Source: Gp6-AA40 sp036802945
GTDB lineage: Bacteria > Acidobacteriota > Vicinamibacteria > Vicinamibacterales > UBA2999
Assembly: GCA_036802945.1 (NCBI GenBank)
Contig: DAIRVG010000004.1
Span: 62,001-126,000 of the forward strand
DNA length: 64,000 nt
Direction of reading: 5' to 3'
Shown here: positions 15,792 through 25,913 of the stretch, piece by piece
How positions within the stretch are numbered: position 1 is the stretch's first letter
Layout: each line of letters starts with the position of its first letter
The notes under the pieces: generated by a model
Database searches by the model: none
What the model was told of the DNA's origin: nothing
What the model saw: only the letters and a program-made list of their open reading frames with translations
Program-made: the position numbers and the translations under genes

Positions 15792-16679
15792 TCATAAGGC
15801 CCGAAGGCGAGAATGCACGAAGCGGACGCCTTCCTCGCTACCGGTTCCCGCTTTCACGAGTACCGTCGCGACATCCAGCGCGCCCGTGTACATCGGCGTG
15901 TTCGACTCTCCCCCGTTGCACGGCGCGGTCGTCAGGTAGAGGTCCTGGACCAACCGCTCATCCAGCAGGGCTGTCGCGGTCCGTCGTCCCCCTATCGCGG
16001 ACACTGTCGCAATCCCGCGCGCCTTCAGCTGGTGAAGCCCTGATCGCATCGACAGCGGCTGTCCCGCATCGATCACTTCGATCCACGGACGCGTCGCGAC
16101 CTGCAGGCGAAGTGATGTCGCTGCGTCTGACGTCGTCATGAGGAAGACTTGGAGCTCCGGCTCCTGGAACATGAGGCCGGTCCCGATCGACAGCGCGCTC
16201 CGGCTGCTGACAATGACCTGCGCCGGATGACGGGTGCGTCCCCGCCGCAGGCGGAGCGATACGAGCTCCGGGTGCCAGACCGAGAACACGAGATCGTCCG
16301 CCTTTGCCGTCGTCGCGCCGGACAGCACCGCGTCGGCATCGATCCGTGAGAGGCCTTCATAGATCAGGTGCTTGTCGGTCGCACCACCGCCAAGGCTGGA
16401 CGGATCGACCGCCCCGGTATTTCCGTCGTGCGACTGGACGAACACCAGGTTGACAACCGGCACGTCGCTCTCAAACGGCTTTGGACTGCGATAGAAGTCC
16501 CCATCAAACAAGGCGCGCGACCAATCGCTTCCAATCGCGCAGAGCGGCTCGAGCACGGTGTCAGCGACGACTGTCCTGTATGGAGACAGGACAGCGGCCC
16601 TCGCCGCCTGTTCTTTCCTCCGGCAATACTCCTTGAAACGTTGGCCCGACTGTTGCGTCATGGTTGGTTCAAACGGCAA
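15792..16679 (-). CDS. RibD C-terminal / dihydrofolate-reductase-fold protein
   Basis: A 295-residue protein whose part from about residue 70 follows the RibD-C/DHFR-like reductase pattern (VPVVNLVFVQSHDGNTG, DADAVLSGATTAKADD, HPAQVIVSSR, and the Rossmann-like ATVSAIGGRRTATALLDERLVQDLYLTTAP). The first 70 residues are not recognised. Such proteins use NAD(P)H to reduce pterin- or flavin-precursor-like substrates; the substrate here is unknown. A second possible start is at 16661. Convergent with the aldo/keto reductase gene. Confidence 0.8.
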   Translation of the reverse strand: MPFEPTMTQQSGQRFKEYCRRKEQAARAAVLSPYRTVVADTVLEPLCAIGSDWSRALFDGDFYRSPKPFESDVPVVNLVFVQSHDGNTGAVDPSSLGGGATDKHLIYEGLSRIDADAVLSGATTAKADDLVFSVWHPELVSLRLRRGRTRHPAQVIVSSRSALSIGTGLMFQEPELQVFLMTTSDAATSLRLQVATRPWIEVIDAGQPLSMRSGLHQLKARGIATVSAIGGRRTATALLDERLVQDLYLTTAPCNGGESNTPMYTGALDVATVLVKAGTGSEEGVRFVHSRLRAL

Positions 16680-16730
16680 ACCTCAGACCGAAACACTGGA
16701 ACGACCGGATGGAGGCCGTAAAATCGAATC

Positions 16731-17327
16731 ATGAAGAAGACATTATTTGTGGTTGCGCTGACAATGACGGCGCCCGTCGCGTTCGCGCAGAACGCGTCGC
16801 AGGTGCAGAAACTCTTCGAGGCTGGTCAATACCAGCGCGTCGTCGAATCAGCTCAGCCTGACGGCGATCCCGCTGTGCTTTATGCAGCGGCACAAAGTCA
16901 CCAGAAACTTGGCGAAACGGATCGGGCGGTCGAGACGTACGGCGCGCTCGCGAGCCGTGATGAAGGTAACGCATGGCATTTCATCGGCCTGTCCGGCCAG
17001 CAGTTGCTGGGTAACGATCTGAATGCGGCGGTCGAATCAGCGCGCCGCGCAGTGGAGCTTGGCCCCGACATGGCCGAGGCACATTACCAGCTTGGCCTCG
17101 TGCTCGCGAAGCGCGAGGAATGGGCGCCGGCTGCAACGGAATTCGACAGAGTCACCGAGCTCAATCCGTCGAACGCGTATGCGTATTACTACGGTGGGCT
17201 GATGCACTACCGGGCGAACCGGCCCGACCAGATGGCGATTCATTTCGACCGCTTCCTGAAACTGGCGCCTGATGCGCCGGAACGGCCCGAAGTCATGTCG
17301 ATCATGAGGACGGTGCGGGGACGATAG
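16731..17327 (+). CDS. Secreted TPR-repeat protein
   Basis: A 198-residue protein with a signal peptide (KKTLFVVALTMTAPVAFAQ) followed by at least three or four tetratricopeptide repeats, for example DMAEAHYQLGLVLAKREEW and NAYAYYYGGLMHYRANRPDQ. TPR modules mediate protein-protein contacts, so a periplasmic scaffold role is likely. It points at the convergent Omp85/TamB gene; no functional link is evident from the sequence. Confidence 0.85.
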   Translation: MKKTLFVVALTMTAPVAFAQNASQVQKLFEAGQYQRVVESAQPDGDPAVLYAAAQSHQKLGETDRAVETYGALASRDEGNAWHFIGLSGQQLLGNDLNAAVESARRAVELGPDMAEAHYQLGLVLAKREEWAPAATEFDRVTELNPSNAYAYYYGGLMHYRANRPDQMAIHFDRFLKLAPDAPERPEVMSIMRTVRGR

Positions 17328-17333
17328 ACGTAT

Positions 17334-17450
17334 TCGCGATTTAGTGATTTCGTGATTAGTGATTGGTGATTCGCGATCGGTGATTTCACGTCACACGATC
17401 GCAATCACGAATCACCAAATCACTCATCACCAAGCGCAGATCACAAATCC
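17334..17450. repeat. Long inverted repeat of GTGATTN units between convergent genes
   Basis: Left arm (17334-17388) has repeated GTGATT units about every 7-8 bases. Right arm (17400-17450) has the complementary AATCAC units. Together they fill the whole spacer between the TPR gene and the Omp85 gene. The right edge abuts the TAG stop codon of the latter (17450-17452). Confidence 0.85.
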
Positions 17451-19906
17451 TAGAAAGCCTGTCCAATTCCAACCTCCCACCGGCTCGATGGCTTGCCCGC
17501 GCCCCACACGACCTTCCCGTAGTCCGCGCGCAGCAGCGCAAACGGCGTCGATAGCCGCAGGCCGAAGCCGATGGAACCGGTTAGATCATTCAGCCTGATT
17601 CCACTCGGCTGCGCGAACACGTTACCAGCGTCTACGAATCCGACGCCCCGCAGCCACTTGTAGATAGGAACGCGGGCTTCCTGGTTCAACACAAGTAACG
17701 CCTGTCCACCGACGGGGCCGAAAAAGTCCTGTGGGCCCAGCGAGTCCTCGGGAACGCCGCGTACGGTCCGCGCACCTCCCGCGAAGAATCGCTCGGACGG
17801 AACCACTTCCTGACCGCCAAATCCCCAGGCCGCGCCGAATCGTGCCGCCGAAGCAAAGACCACTTGATGCCAGGATTCAAAGGCGTACGCCTGTCCTACG
17901 TACCTTGTGAAGCGGAACTCCGACCCCAGCGACTCTGGCGCGTACGTTGCGCTCGCTGACAGCAGCAGCCCGCGCCTGGCGTCTAGCGGATCATCTCTCG
18001 TGTCCCACGCCGCTGCGCCGGTCAGTCGGGCTATTGCCGTGCTGACGTCAAAGTCCGGGAAGCCGGGAACCGACGCAGCGACGACCGTGTGATTGCGTTC
18101 GAACGTGTACGCGAGTGACAGGCTCAAATCATCGACGAGGTTCGCCTGCTGCCCCAAAGAGATACTGCTGGTGTCTGCGGTGCGGCCCGCCGCGAATTCT
18201 TTGCTAGCCCGTTCGATCGCCAGAGTCGACTGGATCGGCAACGACATCAGCGTCGATGCGCTCAGGAATCCACGCGTGGAACGTTCGCGACGTTGGTACT
18301 CCACGGCGCCGCCAACACTGACGGCGCGACCGAACAGCGTGCGGCGAGTCACATCGGCCGAGAGGCCCGGCACGACCTGCCGGCTTTCGAGGCTCGTCTC
18401 TGACCGTTCCTCTGTCACGACGAAGCCGTAGCGGAGCCGAAGCGCCGGCCACGCTTCGACGACAACACGAACGCGCATCGGCTCCAAGGAAATATCCCCA
18501 CCGGGCGCACGCTCGATCTCTTCGGTGGTCACGTCCACCCGTCGGAAAAGGCCAGTATCGAACACCTGCGACCGCGCGCGCACCAGGTCATCGGGGTACA
18601 TGGGGCCGCCGATCGTCAGCCCCATCGCTCGAGTGATCACATCGGCATCGACGCCGCTGTTCCCGGAGACCACAACGTCACCGATCGTCTGACGTGGCCC
18701 TTCTTGAATCGTGAAGCGGATGTCGGCCCGCGGCTCCGAGGGACGGACCGTCGCGGCGGGCGTGACCATCGCCAGAGGAAACCCGCGCTGGCGATAGAAC
18801 GCGACCAGCCTGTCTCGGGCGGCATCAACCGCCAGCGGGTCATAGGGAGCACCCGTCATGAAACCGGCGACATTTTCCAAGTCGTAAACCGGAAGGACGC
18901 GGGCCCCATCGATGGCGACCATCCCGATTCGAACTGAAGGCCCTGAGTCGACGGTCACCGGCACAATGGCCAAATCGCCTTCGAACAACGGGGTACCGAC
19001 TGAGACCTTCGCGCGCAGGTAACCGCGCGATCGCAGGTAGTCCGTGAGCTCGCGCACGACGACGCCAGGATCCTGAATGACCTGCTCGGCGAGGCGACGC
19101 TCGGCGACGCGCGCCTCGAGGTCCCTCGTCAGCTCCTCGTCGGCCAATTGGATACGAATGCGTGTCTCTCTGCTCCGATTTCCGGGCATGGCTTCGATCA
19201 GCAGCCTCTTGATGTCGGCCTCCGCAACAACGCGGGCCGTCACCATCGGCTGGACGTAACCTTGCTCCACCAGGGTGTCTTTGACGATCTGCGTCGCCTC
19301 ATCGACCAGGAACTCGTCGAAGATCGACCCCGCCCACGCATTCTCCAGCCGCTGCACGACGTTACGGTCGAGCTCGACACCCGTCACCGTGATGGCCGTC
19401 CGAGGCCCGGCGTCAATCGCGTAAGTCAACGTCACCGCCTCGCCGGCGGTCATCCGGCTTGCGTTGACCCGCGCCGCAAGATGTTCATTCTGGTGATAGA
19501 AGGCCTCGAGTCGGTCGCGATCGTCCTGCCACCGCCCGAAGTCAAACCGGTCGCCAGCCTTCAGCCGTAACAACCCGCGCAGTCGATCCTCGGGAAACGC
19601 AAGCTGTCCGGTGATGACGACATCAGCGACGCGGCCTGGCGTCGAGCCCAGTAACGGAAGCGACCGAGCAACAGCGGGGGCGGAGGCCGAGGCGGCAGTC
19701 GGAGCGGGAGCAGCGGCGCCGCCGAAAGACATGTCGTGACGGAATCCATAGGACCGGAGATCGTCGTCACCGGAGACGACGCGTACCTCAGCGCGTCGCA
19801 GCGGCAGGTACTCGACGATCCACGTCTGCGCCGCTGCATCGCGAAGGCTCTGCGAAAACGTGAGGTCGACGTTGCGCCCAAGGCTCTTGCCAAACGTGAG
19901 CCGTGA
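17450..19906 (-). CDS. Omp85 (TamA/BamA-like) barrel with POTRA domains, fused in frame to a TamB C-terminus
   Basis: From the scaffold gap at 19906 the minus strand reads without a stop to 17450. The first 58 codons give a TamB/DUF490 C-terminal end (LTFGKSLGRNVDLTFSQSL, WIVEYLPLRRAEVRVVSG, SYGFRHDMSFGG). An Ala/Pro/Ser-rich linker follows, then several POTRA-like domains (GRVADVVITGQLAFPEDRL, TIGDVVVSGNSGVDADVIT) and an Omp85 barrel with FFAGGARTVRGVPEDSLGP and the terminal Phe of outer-membrane barrels (GIGQAF). A start at Met 19732 would leave the barrel without a signal peptide, so continuation from the TamB part across the gap is more likely. It would help assemble outer-membrane or secreted proteins or move lipid. 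Confidence 0.85.
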   Translation of the reverse strand, partial: SRLTFGKSLGRNVDLTFSQSLRDAAAQTWIVEYLPLRRAEVRVVSGDDDLRSYGFRHDMSFGGAAAPAPTAASASAPAVARSLPLLGSTPGRVADVVITGQLAFPEDRLRGLLRLKAGDRFDFGRWQDDRDRLEAFYHQNEHLAARVNASRMTAGEAVTLTYAIDAGPRTAITVTGVELDRNVVQRLENAWAGSIFDEFLVDEATQIVKDTLVEQGYVQPMVTARVVAEADIKRLLIEAMPGNRSRETRIRIQLADEELTRDLEARVAERRLAEQVIQDPGVVVRELTDYLRSRGYLRAKVSVGTPLFEGDLAIVPVTVDSGPSVRIGMVAIDGARVLPVYDLENVAGFMTGAPYDPLAVDAARDRLVAFYRQRGFPLAMVTPAATVRPSEPRADIRFTIQEGPRQTIGDVVVSGNSGVDADVITRAMGLTIGGPMYPDDLVRARSQVFDTGLFRRVDVTTEEIERAPGGDISLEPMRVRVVVEAWPALRLRYGFVVTEERSETSLESRQVVPGLSADVTRRTLFGRAVSVGGAVEYQRRERSTRGFLSASTLMSLPIQSTLAIERASKEFAAGRTADTSSISLGQQANLVDDLSLSLAYTFERNHTVVAASVPGFPDFDVSTAIARLTGAAAWDTRDDPLDARRGLLLSASATYAPESLGSEFRFTRYVGQAYAFESWHQVVFASAARFGAAWGFGGQEVVPSERFFAGGARTVRGVPEDSLGPQDFFGPVGGQALLVLNQEARVPIYKWLRGVGFVDAGNVFAQPSGIRLNDLTGSIGFGLRLSTPFALLRADYGKVVWGAGKPSSRWEVGIGQAF

Positions 19907-20006
19907 NNNNNNNNNNNNNNNNNNNNNNNNNNNNNNNNNNNNNNNNNNNNNNNNNNNNNNNNNNNNNNNNNNNNNNNNNNNNNNNNNNNNNNNNNNNNNN
20001 NNNNNN
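19907..20006. other. Scaffold gap (100 N) inside the TamB/Omp85 gene
   Basis: Exactly 100 N, a conventional placeholder. The TamB sequence before it stops at TPTGTLSG and resumes near the end of the DUF490 domain, so the true gap is probably several hundred bases. The reading frame across it is not informative. Confidence 0.98.
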
Positions 20007-23000
20007 TGCCTGAAAGCGTCCCGGTCGGCGTTTCCTGACCCGGAGCTGCCGCCACGTCGAGCTGGAGCATCGCGTCCAGCTCGCTTCGCAGACCCGTCGG
20101 AAACTCCAGCGCCATCTCGTGGATGTCACTCGACAGTCTGGCGCTCAGCCCGGCACCAGGTTCGTACTCGACCGCTCCGCTCCCCATCAGCGATCCACCG
20201 TTGATCGTGCCGGTGATCTGCGCGAGGGTCGCGGTGGTTCGCGTGAGGACTGCGCGCGCGGTCAGACCATTGACGATGATCCGCGGATCGAGAAGGCGTA
20301 CCTCTCCGCCCTCCAGAGCCGCGTCACCGTCGATGCGTGGACTCTCGATCGGCCCCGTCACGGACAGACGAGGTATCACGTGACCGGCAACGGCGACACC
20401 GGCGCTGCGAACGAACGGCGTCAGAACGCGCAGGTCGATATCGCCGTTGGCAAGGATGGCGGCCTCGTGATCGGCCAGACGCACCTGACCGCGAACGGCG
20501 AGCGACGCGCCCTGGCCCCCCCAGTCCCACGATTCGATACGCGCGAAACCGTTCTGGGCCACGATGCGTGTTGGCGCGCGCTGCGTCACCGGCAACCCGC
20601 TGAGCTGGACGTCGAGGCGATTGATCGTGAGATCTCCAGTCGCGCGGGTCAGGTCGAGCGACGGCGTCTGCACGTTGAGGGTGACGTCGACGGCCCCGCT
20701 GATGTCCTCGAGCGCGGTGGGGTCGATGATTCCGCGCAACACGGCAGGCGTAATGCCCGTTGCCGTCGCGTGCAGCGATGCGGGTGCCGTTGTCGTCGCC
20801 GGCGCCGGCGTGAAGAGCGCGATCGGAGCCGACCCGGTCGCCGTGAGCATCGCCCCTTCATACGACGCATGCGCCTCGCGAAGGTCGAGCGTGTCGCGTT
20901 CGAGATGCGCGCGCACGATGAGGTTTGACGCCGTCGAGAGGTCCCGGATCGTCACCGAGCCGGGGCCAGCCTCGAGATCGGCGACCACAACGGGGCTCTC
21001 GAGCGACCCAGTCACTCGAGCCAGCAGCGCGAGTGGGCCCGATCCCTCGGTGACAGGAACCTGCGCCAGGCCTGTTGCCGTAACCGCTCGCGCCGCCTCG
21101 CCGATGTCACCGGTGATCGTAAGGATGAGCCCGTCCCCGTTCGGCGGACCTGGAAGGTCCGCGCCGCGCGTGTTGGGAGTCAGCTCGAATGCTGGCAGGT
21201 CGCCGGACGCGGAAAGGCGCGTCGCTCCAGCGTCAACCTCCAGTTTTTCGACGCTCAGGCGGCGCTGTTGGTACCGTAGACGCGCGGCCTCCGCGAGCTG
21301 GATCGGCAATTCCCCTGCTTTCGCCTCGAGCGATGTCACATCCAGGCTGGCAACGATGTCGCGCCACATCTGAAGCGGACCTTCCGCATGAGCCGCGACT
21401 GTCGCGCGCCCGGTGACCGGCACGGGTGGCGGCGAACCCACGACCAGCCTTCCAAGATCAACGCCGTCAACGCGAACGTCAGCTGTCGTCGCGTACGGCG
21501 CGTTTACGCCCGTGCGTCCCGTCAGCGTGGCGTTGAAGTCTGGCGCGCTCGCGGTAAAGCTCGCCAGCTGTCCGTCGAGTTGAACTTCGGCAGCCAGGCC
21601 GCCAAGCGAGGTGCCGCTCCAGGACGCCCGCGCGATGCGCAGCGAGCCGTTCCCGAGTGGCTCGCTCACAGATCCCGCGCCGCGGAATGTGGCTTCGACT
21701 TGTCCCTCGAAGGGCCGATCGGTGCCTGCGACAACGTTCCAATCCATCACGTCGAGCGTGACGTCGTAGCGCTCGCTGCGAAGGTCGTAATTGCCAGCAG
21801 CTGCGAGGCTGCCGGGGCCTTCGGTTTGGCCGGCCGACAGGGTGTCGATTCGGACCAGGTTTTCCGCGAGTCGACCTGACGCCTGGACATCGCTCAGCGG
21901 CTGGTCCGCCAGCGTCACGGTTGGTGCACGAGCCGAAAAGATGAGACGCGAACGCAGCGGCTGCCCGGACACCATTGCGTCAATTGCGCCGACGCTCAAT
22001 TGCGATCCAGCCAGACCGCGTCCCCGGATGCTTGCGGCGATCTCCGGGGTGCCGAGGCGCCCGCCAAGCGTCACGCTCGCCTCGAGCGTACCTGCCGTCA
22101 CGACGGCGTCGGGCGCAGCCGCGATTCCGGTCAGGCGCAGGAGCCGGATCAGCGCGGGAACGTTCGTCTCAGAAACCGCGAGCGTTCCGGCGATCGTCGA
22201 ATTCGCGATCGCTCCTTCGTCCAGCTCCCCCGCCGCCATAAGCGCAAGCGGCACGACATCACCCGCGCGGTGACGTGCATCAATCCGCCATTTCCCATCG
22301 GCCAGTTGCAGCCGCGTGTCGCCCGGAATGGCTACACGCGCGCGACCCGTCGTCCCGCCTTCCGCGTGCACTCGGGCGGTGGCCGACCATTGCGCGAGGC
22401 GCGCGAGCGGCCCCACGGCTTCGAGATCACCCGAGAGGATCCCTGACGGCGCGACGTCCACGCCGCTTGCAAGCGCAGTCGTGAGCGACGTCGCATCAAT
22501 GTCGCTCCACGACGCATTCAGGTGTGCCGCCGAATCATCGAAGGGAATGTGCGCCTTCCCCATCACCTTCCCGCCAGCGAAGGAGAATCGCATGTCTTGC
22601 ACCTCCGCCACGCCTGTCGCGACGCGCGATGTCGCGGCGAGATTGTCGACAATCAGCCGCACACCGCCAGGCTCCGCTCCGCTCGACCACGTCACGCGTG
22701 GCGAGCTGATCTGAATGTCGGTCACCGGCGTTGCGAAGGCGCCCGTCGTATGGCCGTCGAACCTCATCTCACCGCGCGGCAGCTCGCCGTCCTCGATAGC
22801 CCATCGCGCGAGCCGCTCGACGTCAGCGATTCCCGTTGCGCGAAGATCGAGGGAGCCATCGCGCACCAGCAGAAACACGGTCCCGTCGAGCCGCGCCGAC
22901 GCTTCGTCCGCTTTCAGCTGGACATTCGACAGCTTCAGCGCTCGTCCATCGAATGCCGCCCCACCGTCGAGGGTCGACACGCGGGTGCTGCGCATTCCTG

Positions 23001-23604
23001 CCGAGAACGTCGCGGGAGCCACGAGCGAGATGCGGCCGGCCGCGCGACCGATGTCGATGTTGATGCCAGGAATACGAAGTGTCAGATCGGTCTGCGCGTC
23101 CTGGACATCGACTCTGAAGCCTGGAGCGACCAGACGCGCGATATCGAGCGCGGCAGGTTCGCCTCCACGCGAATCCGATGATTCGGGCAGGTTGGTAAGG
23201 CCATCGCCGCCGCGGACGATATGTATCCGCCCGTTGGTCACCGCAATCTCTTCCAGAGCGATCATGCCCGTGAGCACGCGACGAGCCAGCGCCGCGCGTA
23301 AGTAGTCGGCCTCGAAGAAGGGAGCGTCCCGAGATCTGTCGACGGAGAGACGTAGCTGCGCGAGGCCGATGCTCAGCGAGGGCAGGTTGTAGTCGAGTCG
23401 CGCCGCCTCGAGCCGGATGCCGTAGCGACGCTGCACCTCGGCAACCGCGTATCGCAGCACGAGACGACGGAACGCGGGCGTATGAACGACAACCGCGATG
23501 AGGGTTGCAACGAACACCAGCGCTAGCGCCAGGAGCCCCATACGGCGCGCCACCGGCTTCAATCGAGAGGCGCCGCGTGGGCGCGCCTCCGGGTCGTCGA
23601 TCAT
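20007..23604 (-). CDS. tamB: AsmA/TamB-like translocation and assembly protein (N-terminal and central part, runs into gap)
   Basis: About 1200 residues are visible before the gap. A single N-terminal membrane anchor (MGLLALALVFVATLIAVVV) follows a short basic leader. An AsmA-like opening (RYGIRLEAARLDYNLPSLSIGLAQL) comes next, then a long run of beta-strand repeats typical of TamB/AsmA-like proteins, which form a periplasm-spanning hydrophobic groove, and the start of the DUF490 region (RIDGDAALEGGEVRLLDPRIIVNGLTARAVLTRTTATLAQITGTI has this character). The start overlaps the stop of the upstream gene by four bases. After the gap the same gene appears to continue through the DUF490 end into an Omp85 barrel (17450-19906). 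Confidence 0.9.
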
Positions 23605-24782
23605 GCGGTCTTTATCGTACGTCGGCCTTCGTCCTGGCGCGCCTCCTGACTTTTACTCAAGGCGACGGCTTCGTACAGCGCCTGGATTCTCGTCATCAGC
23701 GCGCGGGCAAACCGCGTTGCCTCGTCCTCCGTCGCGCCGCTGGCAAGCAGTCCCTCACGCAGCGCCGGTTCCGTGATCGGGCGGGCACGTTTGTAGAACC
23801 AGCGCACGTGATCGACGGGAATACCCCGGGCGATTTCCGCCGTTCGCTGCCCCTGGTACCCGAAATCGATGACGTCGTCGTGAACGCCGGCCACAAATCC
23901 CGGCGTCTGCGCCTCAAATCCCTCGACGTCCCAGCGATCGCGCGAGATGACCGTCGCCCCCCACTTCCCCATCGCGCCGCCCCAATCAATGATGAGGTAG
24001 CGCGCCTCGTACGCGAACGGGGAGATGCGATGCTCGAAGATCGCCGTGTTCGATCCACGCGACACGTCGCGGCGATCCTTGTTGTCCCAGTTGGACAGCA
24101 GCATGACCACGATCTTGAGACCATCGAGCTGCTTCGTGCCGACGAACGGGTTATCGTTCCACGCCCAGCTGTGCTCGTCGAAGAGGGTGCGGACGGCCCG
24201 ATCCTCGAGCTCAAACCGCGCGTCGGAAAAGGTGCCGTCCTCGCCCACCGACGCACGCGCGCGCGTCAGCGTCGTCACGCCGTCGATCCTCCCGCTCGTC
24301 ACGTAATGCGTGACCTCCGCGAAATATCCGCACGCGGCGGCGAACCGAACGCAGAAGGTTTCAGGCTTCGCTTCGGCCCCCCATTTCATGCGCCACAGGC
24401 GTTGTTTCGCGTCGCGAACCGATACGCACGGATGCGATCCCGACAGCAGTTCCGCGACAAACTCGAACGGGGGCGCCGGCGCGGACGCCTCGCCGCCCGG
24501 GCCGAAGCGCAGGTCGCTCGCCTCCCTTGCGTGGACCTCGTGCCAGATACGATGACGGGTAGCCAGGATTGGGCGCGGCCCGGCGCGCCGAATGCGCCAG
24601 ACACCGTGGAGGCGCCAGACCAGATGCAGCGTCCAGAACGCCGCCACCGTGCCGGCGACGACCAAGACGAGGATCAGCGGCCAGGACACGCTGAATCGCG
24701 TGCAAGAAGCTCCCCTTGGACCCTCTCCGGACGGCTCGCCACGGGCCCGGGAGGGCCAGGGGGGTGTGTTACGCTGTTGCAT
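23601..24782 (-). CDS. Membrane-anchored protein of unknown function
   Basis: About 393 residues, with one N-terminal hydrophobic helix (SWPLILVLVVAGTVAAFW) and a large soluble part. Conserved-looking motifs are FEFVAELLSGSHPC, the segment VMLLSNWDNKDRRDV and YLIIDWGGAMGKWG. The spacing of NxDxKD and DxGxxxG motifs recalls the catalytic and metal-binding loops of some atypical kinases, but this is only a pattern resemblance. The stop overlaps the TamB start (ATGA), so the two are probably co-translated. Start uncertain: ATG 24782 or GTG 24689; the longer frame from 24830 would overlap the divergent gene. Confidence 0.7.
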   Translation of the reverse strand: MQQRNTPPWPSRARGEPSGEGPRGASCTRFSVSWPLILVLVVAGTVAAFWTLHLVWRLHGVWRIRRAGPRPILATRHRIWHEVHAREASDLRFGPGGEASAPAPPFEFVAELLSGSHPCVSVRDAKQRLWRMKWGAEAKPETFCVRFAAACGYFAEVTHYVTSGRIDGVTTLTRARASVGEDGTFSDARFELEDRAVRTLFDEHSWAWNDNPFVGTKQLDGLKIVVMLLSNWDNKDRRDVSRGSNTAIFEHRISPFAYEARYLIIDWGGAMGKWGATVISRDRWDVEGFEAQTPGFVAGVHDDVIDFGYQGQRTAEIARGIPVDHVRWFYKRARPITEPALREGLLASGATEDEATRFARALMTRIQALYEAVALSKSQEARQDEGRRTIKTA

Positions 24783-24786
24783 CGCG

Positions 24787-25845
24787 ATGACAGTTAAACC
24801 GTTGGACCTCACCCTCGAGGTGGCACCCAAGTCGCGCTTCGATGTGGTCGAGATGAGGGCCCGGTTCGCCGCTGAACATGAGGCGCTTTCCGCCTATTCC
24901 CATTGCCTTTACTGGTCGTCGCACACGACGGCTGGATTCCTCGATCGCAGCATTTCGGCACGTCTGAGCGCCCAGCATGTCTCGACATACGTCGAGGCGT
25001 TCCGCACCCTTTTTCCGGAGGGGGCGGGCTACGAGCACGATCAGCTGGATCGGCGCGCCGACCTCGACGCGGACCAGCGAGCGGTCGAGCCCAAGAACGC
25101 CGACTCGCACCTGGCGTTCATTGCCAGCGGCCTCCGGCCCTGCGTCACACATCCGAACCGGCCCGGCGAAGCGGTCTGTTTCGTCGACCTTGACGGCGTT
25201 ATCGAGGGGCGTCCCCGCCGGCGGCTCACGCGCGTCATCGGCTTCCGCAGCGAGCGCGTGATCGGCAAAACGCGCATCGAAGTGCCGGTCTCGGCGCATC
25301 CAATCGATTCGATCAACCTCAAGGATCCGCGCCTCGGCATCTATGCGGCGCTGTCGGAGTTCGTCGCCCGGACCGGCTCGGGCAAGGGGCAGCTTCGCAT
25401 CGTCCTCGATCCGACCGAACGGCATTCGGCCTTGACGGTCAACGAGTACGAAACGCTGTTGATGAAATACGACCTCGCCGAGGTGCTGCGCAATCCCATG
25501 CGATTCGTGGCGCAGCAGTATCGAAACGCGATGAAGAACCCGCGCGCGGTGCCCGCCAAGACGCTCGGCTATGCGAAGTACGATTTCGTGCGGGTGATGA
25601 ACACCGGACTCGACACGCTGCGGCTTCGCGGCTCATTTGTCGAGAGGCTGCTTGCGCGGACGCTTGCCGTTCCGGCCGCGCGGTTCTTCCGCATGCGCCG
25701 CTCAGTCAGCCTGCTGGTGTCGGAGCGCGAGGACGGCAGCGTCGGGATCGTTGAAGGGACTTACCAGAGCCCGATCCTGGTGCAGTGGCAGCAGGCGCCC
25801 CGCGCGTCGCGGATCCTCGACGTCACGCTCACGGAACTCCGCTAG
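24787..25845 (+). CDS. YjbQ-like (UPF0047) domain protein with long C-terminal extension
   Basis: A 352-residue protein. The N-terminal half carries YjbQ/UPF0047-like features (SSHTTAGFLDRSI, NADSHLAFIASG, AVCFVDLDGV, RRRLTRVIGF). YjbQ proteins are about 140 residues and have been linked to thiamine-phosphate synthase activity, so the remaining 150-200 residues are an addition of unknown role (MKYDLAEVLRNPMRFVAQQY, VSEREDGSVGIVEGTYQSPI). The ATG at 24787 lies only a few bases from the possible start of the divergent gene, so promoters of the two must overlap. No signal peptide is seen. Confidence 0.7.
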   Translation: MTVKPLDLTLEVAPKSRFDVVEMRARFAAEHEALSAYSHCLYWSSHTTAGFLDRSISARLSAQHVSTYVEAFRTLFPEGAGYEHDQLDRRADLDADQRAVEPKNADSHLAFIASGLRPCVTHPNRPGEAVCFVDLDGVIEGRPRRRLTRVIGFRSERVIGKTRIEVPVSAHPIDSINLKDPRLGIYAALSEFVARTGSGKGQLRIVLDPTERHSALTVNEYETLLMKYDLAEVLRNPMRFVAQQYRNAMKNPRAVPAKTLGYAKYDFVRVMNTGLDTLRLRGSFVERLLARTLAVPAARFFRMRRSVSLLVSEREDGSVGIVEGTYQSPILVQWQQAPRASRILDVTLTELR

Positions 25846-25850
25846 CCCAT

Positions 25851-25910
25851 TTGTGATTCGTGATTGGCGATTCAAGAATCACGAATCACCAATCGCGAAT
25901 CACAAATCAG
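25851..25910. repeat. GTGATTC heptamer inverted repeat between convergent genes
   Basis: Left arm: GTGATTC GTGATTG GCGATTC. Right arm: the complementary GAATCAC, GAATCACC, AATCGCGAATCAC units. The arms meet with almost no loop. The element lies within a few bases of both stop codons of the convergent YjbQ-like and M28 peptidase genes. Confidence 0.9.
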
Positions 25911-25913
25911 AAA

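Noticed and set aside
19561..19905. Apparent C-terminal end of the TamB ORF in the frame read straight through the 100 N
   Set aside because: The peptide after the gap is low-complexity and unlike any protein, while another frame gives clear TamB/DUF490 sequence; the N-run length is arbitrary.
25851..25910. CRISPR array (repeated GTGATTC/GAATCAC units)
   Set aside because: The units are 7 bases long with no spacers of constant length and no cas genes in the window.
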